Assembly: GCA_963824545.1 (NCBI GenBank)
Contig: CAWGPP010000013.1
Location: 98,867-162,866, forward strand
Source: Bog-532 sp963824545
GTDB lineage: Bacteria > Actinomycetota > Actinomycetes > Streptosporangiales > Streptosporangiaceae
Direction of reading: 5' to 3'
Length of the DNA: 64,000 nucleotides
Shown here: piece by piece, positions 1 through 7,607 of the stretch
How the letters are laid out: each line of letters begins with the position of its first letter
Numbering within the stretch: position 1 is the stretch's first letter
The notes under the pieces: generated by a model
Told to the model about the DNA's origin: nothing
Databases searched by the model: none
The model's input: only the letters and a program-made list of their open reading frames with translations
Translations under genes and position numbers: made by a program

Positions 1-282
1 CGTATAGCCTCCATGGCTGAGTGGAGTGGCGGTGTAGATCACGCCGTCCGGCGCCGCCTCGGCAGAGCGGCCCCGCCAAGCCCGCATATCGGAGTCATAC
101 CGGACTTCCATATGGGCATTCGGGCCTGCTATGAGTTCGTGCCGCAACGCTTCGCCGAGTTGACGCCGGCGTTCCCCCGTCAGGCGCAAGATCGCCACGA
201 GCGCCGCCGGCCCCAGCGCCACTTCGTAGGCATGCGTTAACCCAGCATGCGTCATCAATCCGCCCCCCAAGATCTTTAACAT
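1..282 (-). CDS. partial hypothetical protein running off the left edge
   Basis: An open frame of 94 codons reads leftward from ATG at 282 and leaves the window at base 1, so its C-terminus is missing. A purine-rich GGTGGGGCAGG run lies just ahead of the ATG. An in-frame ATG nine codons later (255), preceded by GGGGGG, is an equally possible start. The visible part has an Ala/Leu-rich stretch around residues 14-45 that could be helical, then a more polar segment. I recognise no family. The opposite-strand frame at 13-240 is Arg/Pro-rich and looks like its shadow. About 230 bases of AT-richer DNA with no convincing gene separate it from the next gene at 519. Confidence 0.5.
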   Translation of the reverse strand, partial: MLKILGGGLMTHAGLTHAYEVALGPAALVAILRLTGERRRQLGEALRHELIAGPNAHMEVRYDSDMRAWRGRSAEAAPDGVIYTATPLSHGGYT

Positions 283-518
283 CCTGCCCCACCTTATGAG
301 CAGAAAGAATAAAGCCTGAGACAAGCTCACGACAATGATGTGAGAAAATCGGCAATCAAGCCAAAGGTGACAATAACTGATAAATCATCTCATTTCATTA
401 ACTCATGCTGACCCGCTTGCAGCACCGACGGTGACGTGCCCGCTGGCCGGCTGATGCAGACCAAGGGCACATCTTCCAGCGTCGCGGGGTCGCGGGCGGC
501 CGCCGCCGCGTCGGCGGC

Positions 519-956
519 TTACTTCGCCCGGTGAAGCGCACGGACAATGGCAAAGACGCCGGCCGGTAGCAACAGGCCCCCGATGGTCACCCACGCCGGT
601 GCGCCGACGGCCGCGGCGGTGCCCGCGATGAAACAGCCGGAAATAGTAAGCAGGACAGCGGCGATGGCCGTGGCCAGCGAAGATCCGCCGAATGTCTCTG
701 TGCCCAGCTTTATAGACATTCCGCCGAGCCAGCCCGGGGCCTTGAACTCGAAGTTGCACCGCTCGGGCAGAAGGACCACATGGAGTTCGGCCTTGGCGCT
801 GGGCTGTTCGTCCCCGGCCGGCCTCTGCGGGGGGTGCGGGCTGGGTACGGCGGGGGGCCTGGCCACGGCTAGCTCTTCCGCGGACAGGTCAGCGGCCCGT
901 GCAGGAGCACTGGCCGGCGTATGTACATGGAACCTCCTGTTGAGACGGTGTGCCAT
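519..956 (-). CDS. small membrane protein, function unknown (145 aa)
   Basis: The first ~75 residues are polar and Pro/Ala-rich and probably cytoplasmic. Residues ~95-140 contain two hydrophobic segments (around ATAIAAVLLTISGCFIAGT and WVTIGGLLLPAGVFAIV) separated by a short turn, so a two-pass hairpin membrane protein is predicted. No enzymatic motif or known domain is recognised. The start is taken at ATG 956 because a sigma-70-type promoter ends about ten bases upstream, which would give a nearly leaderless mRNA. There is no Shine-Dalgarno in front of this ATG. The perfect AGGAGG just inside the gene is spaced for a different-frame ATG at 928. An overlapping minus-strand frame at 403-759 is Arg-rich and was rejected. 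Confidence 0.6.
   Translation of the reverse strand: MAHRLNRRFHVHTPASAPARAADLSAEELAVARPPAVPSPHPPQRPAGDEQPSAKAELHVVLLPERCNFEFKAPGWLGGMSIKLGTETFGGSSLATAIAAVLLTISGCFIAGTAAAVGAPAWVTIGGLLLPAGVFAIVRALHRAK
869..928 (-). CDS. possible 19-residue overlapping peptide
   Basis: ATG at 928 lies four bases after a perfect AGGAGG and opens a 19-codon frame ending TAG at 869, entirely inside the 145-aa gene but in another frame. The peptide starts MYIRRPVLLHG. It could be a real leader-type peptide, a translational control element, or the remnant of the true start of the larger gene after a frameshift. There is no independent support. Confidence 0.2.
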   Translation of the reverse strand: MYIRRPVLLHGPLTCPRKS

Positions 957-966
957 GGATACGCAT

Positions 967-995
967 AGAATATCTGTAAACTAGCTGGAAGACAA
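967..995 (-). promoter_or_regulatory. sigma-70-like promoter for the 145-aa membrane protein gene
   Basis: Read on the minus strand, TTGTCT (995-990) and TATTCT (972-967) are separated by exactly 17 bases. The predicted transcription start falls about 4 bases before the ATG at 956, implying a leaderless or nearly leaderless transcript, which is common in actinomycetes. The match is by eye only. Confidence 0.4.
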
Positions 996-1105
996 GCAGT
1001 GATTAACTGCGTTCACCGTCCTAACCCGATGAACGGGCGCCGAGCGGCCCCTCTGCGGAGCTCTGCACGGTGCAAAGGCCTGTGTCGGCTGCCGCTGCCG
1101 ATTAT

Positions 1106-2563
1106 TTATCCGGCGGCGGCGGGAGCGGCGGCAGCGGCGCGTCGAGAACTGGGCCCGCAGCTGTCGAGCCGCAGTGCGTGCTCGATGAAGCTCTCCAGTA
1201 CGCACACGGCGACGGCCTCAGCTCCCAGCAGTGCGGCATCCTGTGGGTTCGCCGGGAATGGACGGACCCTGAGGTAATCGGGATCGCTGCTTCCCGCGAA
1301 CGCCCGGGTGACCTCTGTTCTGACCGCGGCGAGGTAAGCGGCGGCAGCGGTATCGGGCTTCGGTTCAGCGAGGGCGGCAGGCAGGTAAGTGATGATCCTG
1401 TTGGGATTGACGGTGTTACTGACATGGGCCAGGGCGCGGCCAAGAGCAGCGCCGCTACGCGCGAAGATCTCCTGTGCTCGCTGGAACTCCGGGCTGAGCG
1501 AATCGATCTCGCTTATCTGCTCCAGGGTGCCGCCGAGTTCCTCCTCGATTCGGCGCGGAGGCGCAAACGTGTCGACATGCCCGAACTGACCGCAGGGGCA
1601 GCGCGCCTTGAATCCACTGCCCATAGGGTCCTGAGATTCGGGCTCCTGGCCCGGGGCGAAGCCGACGGCGAGATGGCCTATTTCCATGGCCCGGCCATTG
1701 CCCCCCCGGCGCAGCCGGCCGTCCATGACCAGGCCGCCGCCGACTCCCTCATCAAAGACACCGACCACTACGAGATCCGGCTCGGTGTAGTGGATCTGCT
1801 GGGTGGCCAGCACCGCCAAGGCGTTGACGTCGTTCTCAACTATCACGGGGATGGGCCGCTCGAAGCACGGGTCAGCCTCGAAGAGGTGGTGCAGCTTCTC
1901 TGCCAGCGAGACGGGACGCACGGACCGGTCGTTCGACTGCGGCATGACCTGGCCGTTATAAGCGGGTGCCGCAACTTCCACACCCATCCCGAACAGCCGC
2001 AATGGTTCCAGCCCGCGGTCTGCTCTGTCCTTGTCACACGCGTTCTTGAGCAACGTCACGTGCCGGTGTGCGAGTTCAGCTACCTGGTCCCAGCTGTCAG
2101 CCGGGTCGTGGGCTTTGCCGAGCACTCGCGAGCTGTCCAGCCCGAACAACGCTGTTGTTACGTGCGTAGGCCGTTCTTTGGCCTGCATCACCTTTACCCC
2201 TGCGGTCGCATACAGGCTCCCCAGGCGAAGCGGTGAGAGGGTCCGGCCATCGGAGTTGCGCAGGAGCTTCTCGCCGTCTTCAAGCAGGCCCTCGTCGATC
2301 AGTGCCTTTACTGCCTTGCTGACCGTGCCTTGGGGAATAGCGCGCTGGTCGACGACGCGGCGGGCCGCGGGGTTACCGGCCGAGATCTGCACCCGGGATG
2401 TCTCCTCCGGCGCCCGCAAGGATGTGCGCGCCAGCACCTCGCCCAGGACCTCCTGGCCAATGCCCGAGTGCCTGACGAGTTTGTCCAGCAGATGCTGAAA
2501 CTGGTCGTGCTGCATAGCCAGACCACCCTGCTCCCGCGGCCCATGAACGATCTCTGTAGGCAT
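1106..2563 (-). CDS. ROK-family transcriptional regulator / sugar kinase-like protein (485 aa)
   Basis: ROK proteins are either sugar kinases or, when they carry an N-terminal winged helix, sugar-responsive repressors such as NagC, Mlc or XylR. Here residues ~20-110 form a helical region with an HTH-like segment (IPQGTVSKAVKALIDEGLL), followed by an ASKHA-fold ROK domain. Visible ROK motifs are ENDVNALA, the glycine loop GVGGGLV and EIGHL, then the zinc motif region CPCGQFGHVDT. The usual motif is CxCGxxGCxE; the last Cys and the Glu are replaced here by His and Thr, so zinc binding may be altered. A regulator is more likely than a kinase because of the N-terminal domain. The start may be ATG 2563 or ATG 2515, the latter with an AGGGTGG ribosome site. 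No sugar operon is adjacent, so the effector is unknown. Confidence 0.85.
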   Translation of the reverse strand: MPTEIVHGPREQGGLAMQHDQFQHLLDKLVRHSGIGQEVLGEVLARTSLRAPEETSRVQISAGNPAARRVVDQRAIPQGTVSKAVKALIDEGLLEDGEKLLRNSDGRTLSPLRLGSLYATAGVKVMQAKERPTHVTTALFGLDSSRVLGKAHDPADSWDQVAELAHRHVTLLKNACDKDRADRGLEPLRLFGMGVEVAAPAYNGQVMPQSNDRSVRPVSLAEKLHHLFEADPCFERPIPVIVENDVNALAVLATQQIHYTEPDLVVVGVFDEGVGGGLVMDGRLRRGGNGRAMEIGHLAVGFAPGQEPESQDPMGSGFKARCPCGQFGHVDTFAPPRRIEEELGGTLEQISEIDSLSPEFQRAQEIFARSGAALGRALAHVSNTVNPNRIITYLPAALAEPKPDTAAAAYLAAVRTEVTRAFAGSSDPDYLRVRPFPANPQDAALLGAEAVAVCVLESFIEHALRLDSCGPSSRRAAAAAPAAAG

Positions 2564-3108
2564 ATTATTCCCAACTGAGATAATGGGAAAACGAGGCTTG
2601 CAAAAAGATCTTTAGCTTTTTCCGGCATCCGACTTGCAGTGAGAATGTCATGTGAGTAGGTTCATATTACCCTGCTCGACCGCGCGGGGCGAACAAACAG
2701 AGGGGAGCGGCGACGGTGAAGTGCTCACAGGAGGGAACGACCGCCACCCGGCGAGCACGGGCCGGCTGCCCTACGCGGGCCGTGCACGCCAGGGGAGGCG
2801 ACTCATCCAGGCAAGAACGACCGGGCGGCGAGGAGCCAACGTTGTCCGCGGAGATGACGATCAGGGTCGTGCCCATCCCGGACGAGGACGCATAGGCACC
2901 AGCCCCCCGCGGCCAGCCAGCGGCAGCTGCCCACAGCAGTGATAGGGCATCAAGGGCGGCCCAGCAGGGACGCCGTCCCCAGAGTCTCGAAGGCATCTCA
3001 GCGGCGCCGCCGAACGGCTTGCCTCGCTGCGTGCACAGAAAGGGGCCTTCCCCGCGGCACCAAAGCGGCAGGGATTTCCCTCTGGCGTCTGATCCCCCGT
3101 GAAGCCAG
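2564..3108. other. 545-base region without a confident gene
   Basis: The first ~90 bases are AT-rich and likely hold the promoter of the ROK gene. The rest is GC-rich, with several short frames but no recognisable protein. The best candidate is the 59-codon frame listed at 2716-2895. The 96-codon plus-strand frame at 2652-2942 and its minus-strand partner have no motif and no ribosome site. Confidence 0.4.
2716..2895 (+). CDS. possible 59-aa peptide gene
   Basis: A GTG start at 2716 follows GAGGGGAG at a workable distance, and the frame closes at TAG 2893. The peptide is polar and Arg-rich, ending in an acidic tail (MTIRVVPIPDEDA) that looks more protein-like than the rest. An internal TTG at 2842 preceded by GAGGAG would give only that 17-residue tail. 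No family is recognised and codon bias is only moderately GC-rich at third positions, so this is a weak call. Confidence 0.2.
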   Translation: MKCSQEGTTATRRARAGCPTRAVHARGGDSSRQERPGGEEPTLSAEMTIRVVPIPDEDA

Positions 3109-3345
3109 CTACAGGATTACGACGGCCTGGGTCTCTCCTGTCGCCTTGTCCCGGATGAGCACCTCCCGGCCGGCGCTGATCTGGGTGTCGATGAAGTCAT
3201 ACAAGGTGATCGCGCGATTCGCGAGATCTGTCTTGGACAAGTTGGTCCTGTTCTGAAGGCGCTGGAGTTCCTCCGCGACCTTTGGTACCAGGGCAACCGT
3301 GATTCGCTCAACAACCGGTGTGTGGTTGTCCGCGGTGGCGGCCAT
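3109..3345 (-). CDS. ribbon-helix-helix-like DNA-binding protein, paralogue A (78 aa)
   Basis: The predicted fold is strand-helix-helix: a strand VERITVALV (~12-20), helix VAEELQRLQNRT (~23-34), turn, then helix SKTDLANRAITLYDFID (~37-53). This is the pattern of RHH (CopG/Arc-type) repressors, in which the strand pairs in the dimer and reads the major groove. The C-terminal ~25 residues (GREVLIRDKATGETQ) form a short beta hairpin extension. The start is ATG 3345 because GGAAGGAGAT sits at ideal spacing; a longer frame to 3510 has no ribosome site. It is clearly paralogous to the gene at 4001-4249, sharing SKTDLANRAIT. A perfect palindrome at 3498-3520 lies upstream. Such proteins often repress themselves or act as antitoxins, but no toxin gene is adjacent. 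Confidence 0.8.
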   Translation of the reverse strand: MAATADNHTPVVERITVALVPKVAEELQRLQNRTNLSKTDLANRAITLYDFIDTQISAGREVLIRDKATGETQAVVIL

Positions 3346-3497
3346 CGTGAATCTCCTTCCAAGGACCCCAGAGCACGCCCTGGGCCCCCGCTTGGCCAGT
3401 ATCAGACCATCGAGCGGTCCGGTGCGGAGGCTTGTTGTGGATCCGGCTACCGAATGTTGCATGAAGTAGCGGCCGATGTTGTGCATCGAAGCTGCTT

Positions 3498-3520
3498 CGT
3501 TGCTATCCACGATAGCAACG
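3498..3520. promoter_or_regulatory. palindromic operator candidate upstream of RHH paralogue A
   Basis: The arm CGTTGCTATC (3498-3507) is followed by a 3-base spacer and its perfect inverted complement (3511-3520). It lies ~155 bases upstream of the ATG at 3345. The half-site GTTGCTA recurs at 3858-3864, overlapping the -35 of the divergent paralogue. RHH repressors typically bind such short inverted repeats, so shared auto- or cross-regulation is inferred. Confidence 0.5.
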
Positions 3521-3858
3521 CCTGTGCGGTTGTACAGACCGTCGACAGAAAATTACTGTAAAAATACTCCATTCCCCTGACCAACTTCGCAGCTTATCTC
3601 TGCCAGAGGCTCCACTGAACAGGACCTTCCTCCTTGCCTCTCCAGGCCGGAAGGCATCCTGGCGGCTGTGCCGTCATATGGCCCCCTTCGGCCGGCTGAG
3701 CCATCGCCGTAGCCTGGCGACCCGTGGTTAACCCGCCGCGCGATGCTCTCGCCGCTTTGCGTGCTCGCGGGGGCAGGCAGCAGGCGGCTCGGACCGCAAG
3801 CTGCCCAGGGGCAGAGCCGTTAGCATGTCTTCTCTGTAAAAAAACTGCACTCTAGATG

Positions 3859-3887
3859 TTGCTAGACTGCTTTCAGCGCTGTATATT
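3859..3887 (+). promoter_or_regulatory. sigma-70-like promoter of RHH paralogue B
   Basis: TTGCTA (3859-3864) and TATATT (3882-3887) are separated by exactly 17 bases, in an AT-richer stretch. The -35 box overlaps the GTTGCTA half-site found in the palindrome at 3498-3520. The gene starts ~110 bases downstream at 4001. Confidence 0.5.
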
Positions 3888-4000
3888 CATGTCAATGCCT
3901 CACAGAAAAACTGGTTGAGGGGAGGAGGGAAGGCAGTCACAAGCTGCTAGCGAGTATGCCAGGTACAGCCGGGGCGACGACCCCCAAGGAGGTGAACAGC

Positions 4001-4249
4001 ATGACCGCCAGCCTGGCCAGGAACGTTGCGTGGCCACAGGCAGCGGGCGGCCGTATCACGGTTGCCCTGATCCCGGCGGTCCAGGACGATCTCCGCCGGC
4101 TTCAGGAGCGGACGAAGATGTCCAAGACAGATCTCGCGAATCGCGCGATCACGTCGTACGCGTTCTTCGAAAGCCACCTGAATGCCGGCGACCAGGTGAT
4201 GATCCGGGATGGTAAGACGGGACAGACCCAGCTTGTCCAATTCCTTTGA
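4001..4249 (+). CDS. ribbon-helix-helix-like DNA-binding protein, paralogue B (82 aa)
   Basis: Same layout as paralogue A: strand GRITVALIP (~17-25), helix VQDDLRRLQERTK (~27-39), helix SKTDLANRAITSYAFFE (~41-57) and a C-terminal hairpin with GDQVMIRDGKTGQTQ. About half the positions match paralogue A, so the two are a duplicated pair facing away from each other. The start is ATG 4001, preceded by a strong AAGGAGG; a longer frame from 3956 lacks a ribosome site. A strong hairpin terminator follows at 4261-4321, then two tiny genes on the same strand. A DNA-binding role is inferred from fold only; target and partner are unknown. Confidence 0.8.
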   Translation: MTASLARNVAWPQAAGGRITVALIPAVQDDLRRLQERTKMSKTDLANRAITSYAFFESHLNAGDQVMIRDGKTGQTQLVQFL

Positions 4250-4260
4250 CGACGCCTCGG

Positions 4261-4321
4261 CCCGGGCAAGCTGCGCCCGCCGGCCCCGCCGCTTGCCAAC
4301 GGCGGGGCCGGCGAGCCCGGG
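4261..4321 (+). terminator. strong GC-rich hairpin after RHH paralogue B
   Basis: A perfect 14-bp inner stem (4278-4291 with 4300-4313, 8-base loop) is enclosed by a 7-bp outer stem (CCCGGGC at 4261-4267 with its complement at 4315-4321). There is no T-run, as is usual in GC-rich actinomycetes. It begins 11 bases after the stop codon. Confidence 0.7.
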
Positions 4322-4422
4322 GGTGCCAATGAGGGCCCGTTCAGGGGCCCGGCTCAACAGTGATCCAGCATCGCGAGACTCCCGCCCTCAGCAGGCCCAG
4401 CGGGCCAGAAAGTGAGAACACA

Positions 4423-4563
4423 ATGGAGACGAACTCCGCGCACAGACTTCCCGGGCCGCCCCCGGCGACCCTGGTGCAGGCCCGCGGCAGCCCCGGACGC
4501 CGGCCGGCCGGGGCCGGCCAACGGCAGCCCGCTCAGGCCGCCGCGGCAGGGAGGACATCGTGA
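4423..4563 (+). CDS. small hypothetical protein (46 aa), coupled to the next gene
   Basis: ATG at 4423 follows AGAAAGTGAG, a weak ribosome site. The product starts METNSAHRLPGPPP and is Pro/Arg/Ala/Gln-rich, probably disordered, with no recognisable domain. Its stop codon TGA (4561-4563) overlaps the GTG start of the following gene in a GTGA motif, the classical arrangement for translational coupling. That overlap, plus the good ribosome site of the downstream gene, is the main evidence that it is translated. An alternative start is ATG 4360, which would extend it by 21 residues. Function unknown. Confidence 0.45.
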   Translation: METNSAHRLPGPPPATLVQARGSPGRRPAGAGQRQPAQAAAAGRTS

Positions 4564-4700
4564 TCCTTACCTTGGTGCTCGCGGCGGTCCTGGTTACCGT
4601 GGGCGCCGTGGCCGGGGTCCTTGCGATCCTGGTAGCGGGAATTCACCACGCGGAGAAGGCCTACAGCCTCACGCGCAAGAGCCCAGGGCGGGCTACTTAG
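4560..4700 (+). CDS. single-pass small membrane protein (46 aa)
   Basis: GTG at 4560 is preceded by AGGGAGG at ideal spacing. The first ~27 residues are almost entirely hydrophobic (MILTLVLAAVLVTVGAV onward), forming one transmembrane helix, followed by a short basic tail (HHAEKAYSLTRKSPGRAT), which predicts a cytoplasmic C-terminus. It overlaps the upstream 46-aa gene by four bases (GTGA). Its stop at 4698-4700 overlaps the end of the convergent 629-aa gene by 8 bases. Small one-helix proteins of this type commonly act as regulators or subunits of membrane complexes, but no partner can be named. Confidence 0.6.
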   Translation: MILTLVLAAVLVTVGAVAGVLAILVAGIHHAEKAYSLTRKSPGRAT

Positions 4701-6582
4701 CGTCGAGCAGTGGGCGCACGTCCCCGTCGGGGGAAAACCGGAAGTTCAGCGCCCAATCGCTGAGGCCCGCGGTCCCCTCGTCCGGGTGTTTACTCAGATT
4801 CTCGAGCAATTCCTGGGAGAAGTCCTTGTCCTTGCCTTGCCGGCGCTGTGCGGTCGCCATCAGCAGGTAGGCAGCCGCTCGCGCAGGGCCCTTCAGGATC
4901 AGCGCCTGATCACCTTCCATGCTGGCCAGATCGGTAAGGACCTGACGCAGTCGCTCGCGGACTCTCTTTGCGGACTCTTCAGCATCCGTGCCGCCAAAGC
5001 AGTCACCGATAGCGAACAGTGAAGAGTGCAACTCGGTGATATGCGCCCTCGGCGGCGGCTTGCCGTCCGCCGCCATCCCGTCCGCCTGCAGGACTTTGTA
5101 CGCCCGCAAGCAGGAACGCACCAGGTGTTCCTCGACCGTGCGGTCACGTCTTTGCAGGAAGCCAAGTGCGAACTCAGCCCGGATACGAAGCCAGGCTTCG
5201 TTCTTTTCCTTGTCCAGCAAGACCCCCAGGGCTCCGGCGACCGGGCCGCTCCAGCCGCCCGTGATCACCGTTTCGATCGCCTGGCGGCGGTAGACACCCG
5301 CATTTTGCAAGATCATATGGAGGAATAGGCTTTTCGTGCCGTCGCGGAGATGGTCGGGAATTTGGCCGGGAGTGTCGAGCACAGCCGCCGCCTGCTGAAC
5401 ATGGGCAAACCAGGGTTCGTCGACGGCCGGCCAATCGTTGCATACGCCCTCTCCCTTTTCGAGGACATGTTCCAGTGTGGCCGCGGCCCACCGGAGCCCG
5501 GCGGCCGCGTCACGCCGATCGTCGGGATTCCTGAACTCGGCGACCAGCTGGCGGAGCTCTTCCCTGGCATTGTCGCGATCGGGCGGAGCCTGGTTAACCG
5601 CTCGCTGCCATAGTCCCATGGCGGCTGTGCCGCGTTCCCGGATGGTGGCGTCGGTGTTCCTTGCCCTGGTGAGCAGGGCGTCATGGACCCAGTCATCTCC
5701 CGGCGGTGACCAATCAGCCGGGATGGAGATCGCGAGTTCAACGTCAAGGCTTCTGCCCGCGTAGACGCTGTGCCTCCGCAGATTTTCCGAATCGCGTACG
5801 AGCCCGCGGACCCATGCCTGCAGTGCGGGGGCATGCTCCTTCCTCGTGGTCAGCATGACCAGCTTGGTGATCGCACGCCAGACCCGGAACCCCAAAGGTG
5901 AATACCGCAGCTGGTAATCCAGGTGCTCTCGCATTTGCTCAAAGGCATAGCTGGCCAGGCTGCCGAGCAGGATCTGTGCATCGTGGTTCGTCGTCGCTGG
6001 CGGGGCGACCGAGATAAGAATGAGCCGATGGGCCAGTAGATCCAGCTCATTGTGGTAGCGGTCACGAACGGCGGCCACGCTCCGGCCGGCCGGGTCCATC
6101 TTGTCCGCGGCCATGAATGCGGCCAGCAGAGCGGCCGCCTGGACCAGGACCTCGACCTCGCTGGCCGGGGGATCTTTGAGTATCTTTCCCGTCCAGCTAG
6201 GCGGAATATGAGCGGTCATGCTGCGCGTGACGCGGCTACGCCGGTCAGTGGACAGCCGCAGGGCCAGCGAGCACAAGCCCCCGGTCCGGTCCACGTCCGG
6301 GACAAGCGCACCGATGATTTCATCCAGCTGCTCCAGCTGGCGAAGTGTCGGCCCTTCCCGCAGGGCTTTGGATAGAACCGGCGCCGCATTCCGCAAAGTG
6401 CTGCCAAAGCCTGCCCCGAGTGCGACCTTGGCCTGGCTGATGTCCGGCAGCTTCTGGTGCAGCTGCGCTAGCTGACCGGCGGCGGCGTAGCAAAGCAGCT
6501 CGCTCTCGGAGCTGATGTCCGTCACCTTCGGCGATACACGTAGTCCGTCAGGCATCCCCCCGGCTCCCTCCCCATTGCGCAT
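4693..6582 (-). CDS. large alpha-helical protein of unknown function (629 aa)
   Basis: No domain is recognised. The protein is soluble-looking, without signal peptide or membrane segments, and consists of successive Leu/Ala/Arg-rich helices (for example SELLCYAAAGQLAQLHQKL, ELRQLVAEFRNPDDRRDAA and RVRERLRQVLTDLASMEG). The pattern resembles HEAT/ARM- or TPR-like helical solenoids, but no clean repeat can be aligned by eye. There are no Walker, nuclease or zinc motifs. ATG at 6582 is used; an internal ATG ten codons later is an alternative. It ends in an 8-base convergent overlap with the small membrane protein. The gene stands alone on its strand, with AT-rich DNA upstream. A scaffold or binding role is only a guess. 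Confidence 0.7.
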   Translation of the reverse strand: MRNGEGAGGMPDGLRVSPKVTDISSESELLCYAAAGQLAQLHQKLPDISQAKVALGAGFGSTLRNAAPVLSKALREGPTLRQLEQLDEIIGALVPDVDRTGGLCSLALRLSTDRRSRVTRSMTAHIPPSWTGKILKDPPASEVEVLVQAAALLAAFMAADKMDPAGRSVAAVRDRYHNELDLLAHRLILISVAPPATTNHDAQILLGSLASYAFEQMREHLDYQLRYSPLGFRVWRAITKLVMLTTRKEHAPALQAWVRGLVRDSENLRRHSVYAGRSLDVELAISIPADWSPPGDDWVHDALLTRARNTDATIRERGTAAMGLWQRAVNQAPPDRDNAREELRQLVAEFRNPDDRRDAAAGLRWAAATLEHVLEKGEGVCNDWPAVDEPWFAHVQQAAAVLDTPGQIPDHLRDGTKSLFLHMILQNAGVYRRQAIETVITGGWSGPVAGALGVLLDKEKNEAWLRIRAEFALGFLQRRDRTVEEHLVRSCLRAYKVLQADGMAADGKPPPRAHITELHSSLFAIGDCFGGTDAEESAKRVRERLRQVLTDLASMEGDQALILKGPARAAAYLLMATAQRRQGKDKDFSQELLENLSKHPDEGTAGLSDWALNFRFSPDGDVRPLLDAK

Positions 6583-6818
6583 TTACCAAGATATGTTGCG
6601 GAAATTTATCAGAAACGCTGTATGAGCACACCGGGACGTTGCAAGGCCGCGAAACTGATGATCATTTCCTGCCCGATGAGATCAGCGTGGCCGCATCGCG
6701 GTAAGCAGCGGGATCGCCGCGATCTTCTCCTCGGTCAGCTCGCGCCAGGAGATCGCCGCCGCAGCGGCCGTCCCATGGTGGCCAGGTGAAAGGCGACACA
6801 AACGGCGGGCCGGCCGGG

Positions 6819-7607
6819 TCACCCGCGGCGGCCCGGGTCCGGCGGGGCCTCGGCGGATCCCGGCCGCCACAGTGTCCCCAGCGTGCCCTGCGCGGCCCAG
6901 CGGCTCTGCCTGCCGCCACCCGGACCCCGCAAGATCCATGCGATGCCGACGGCCAGCGCGGCGCCCGCCACCGGGCCCGCCAGGTAGGCCCACCAGGCGG
7001 TCCAGTCGCCGAGCACGAGGGCGGGCCCGAGTGAGCGGGCGGGGTTCATCGAGGCCCCGCTGACCGGTGACCCCCACAGTCCCGCCAGCGCGATATAGCT
7101 GCCCACCCCGATTGCGGCGAACGCCCCCACCTGCTGGGCCCCGGACGCGGTGCCCAGGATCACGCTGACCAGCCCGGTGGTCAGCACCATCTCCCAGATC
7201 ATGGCGACCGGCGTGCTGATGCCCGCTCCCGGCAGGGTGAGCCCGGCGCTGCCGTGCCGCCCGATCAGCCCCCACAGGACCAGCGCGGCCAGCACGGCGC
7301 CGGCGAACTGCGCGCTGACGTAGGCCGGCACCCGCTTCCAGGGAAAGTCGCCGCGCAGCGCGAACGCGGCACTGACCGCCGGGTTGAGGTGTGCGCCCGA
7401 CACGGTACCCATGAACAGGATGATCGCCATCACCATCAGGGCCGGGGCGACCACGCGGGCGCTGGCCGGGACGGCGTGGCCGCCGAACCTGGCGTTCACC
7501 ATCCCGCCGCCCGCGGCCACCAGAACCAGGAAGAAGGTGCCGAGCACCTCGGCGAACAGCCGCCGTCCCTCGTACCGGTCGTCCCAGAAGCTGAACTGAT
7601 TGACGAT
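6819..7607 (-). CDS. aquaporin / MIP-family channel, start codon unclear
   Basis: Both NPA signature loops of the major intrinsic protein family are present (SGAHLNPAVSAAF and SGASMNPARSLGP), with about six hydrophobic helices between LFAEVLGTFFLVLV and the last segment AYLAGPVAGAALAVGIAWIL. These proteins conduct water or small neutral solutes across the inner membrane. The coding signal begins near 7607, but no in-frame ATG, GTG or TTG exists between the glgB stop (7823) and helix 1. The first is GTG at 7547, inside the first membrane helix. The given start is therefore an ATC used as a placeholder; a CTG upstream, a non-canonical start or a frameshift from the ATG at 7690 are possible. It follows glgB on the same strand. 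Confidence 0.75.
   Translation of the reverse strand: MVNQFSFWDDRYEGRRLFAEVLGTFFLVLVAAGGGMVNARFGGHAVPASARVVAPALMVMAIILFMGTVSGAHLNPAVSAAFALRGDFPWKRVPAYVSAQFAGAVLAALVLWGLIGRHGSAGLTLPGAGISTPVAMIWEMVLTTGLVSVILGTASGAQQVGAFAAIGVGSYIALAGLWGSPVSGASMNPARSLGPALVLGDWTAWWAYLAGPVAGAALAVGIAWILRGPGGGRQSRWAAQGTLGTLWRPGSAEAPPDPGRRG

Larger units (their letters stand above)
3346..4000. other. divergent intergenic region between the two RHH paralogues
   Basis: These 655 bases separate the two RHH genes. They contain a 10-bp-arm palindrome at 3498-3520 upstream of paralogue A, a sigma-70-like promoter at 3859-3887 for paralogue B, and an AT-rich stretch with A and T runs around 3540-3570 and 3835-3850. No gene is seen in between. 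Confidence 0.5.

Noticed and set aside
403..759. 118-codon minus-strand frame
   Set aside because: Arg/His-rich composition and overlap with the better membrane-protein frame at 519-956.
1070..2236. 388-codon plus-strand frame opposite the ROK gene
   Set aside because: The minus strand carries a full ROK domain; this is its antisense shadow.
3346..3510. Longer start of RHH paralogue A
   Set aside because: No ribosome site, and it would place the palindrome inside the coding region; ATG 3345 has a strong AAGGAG.
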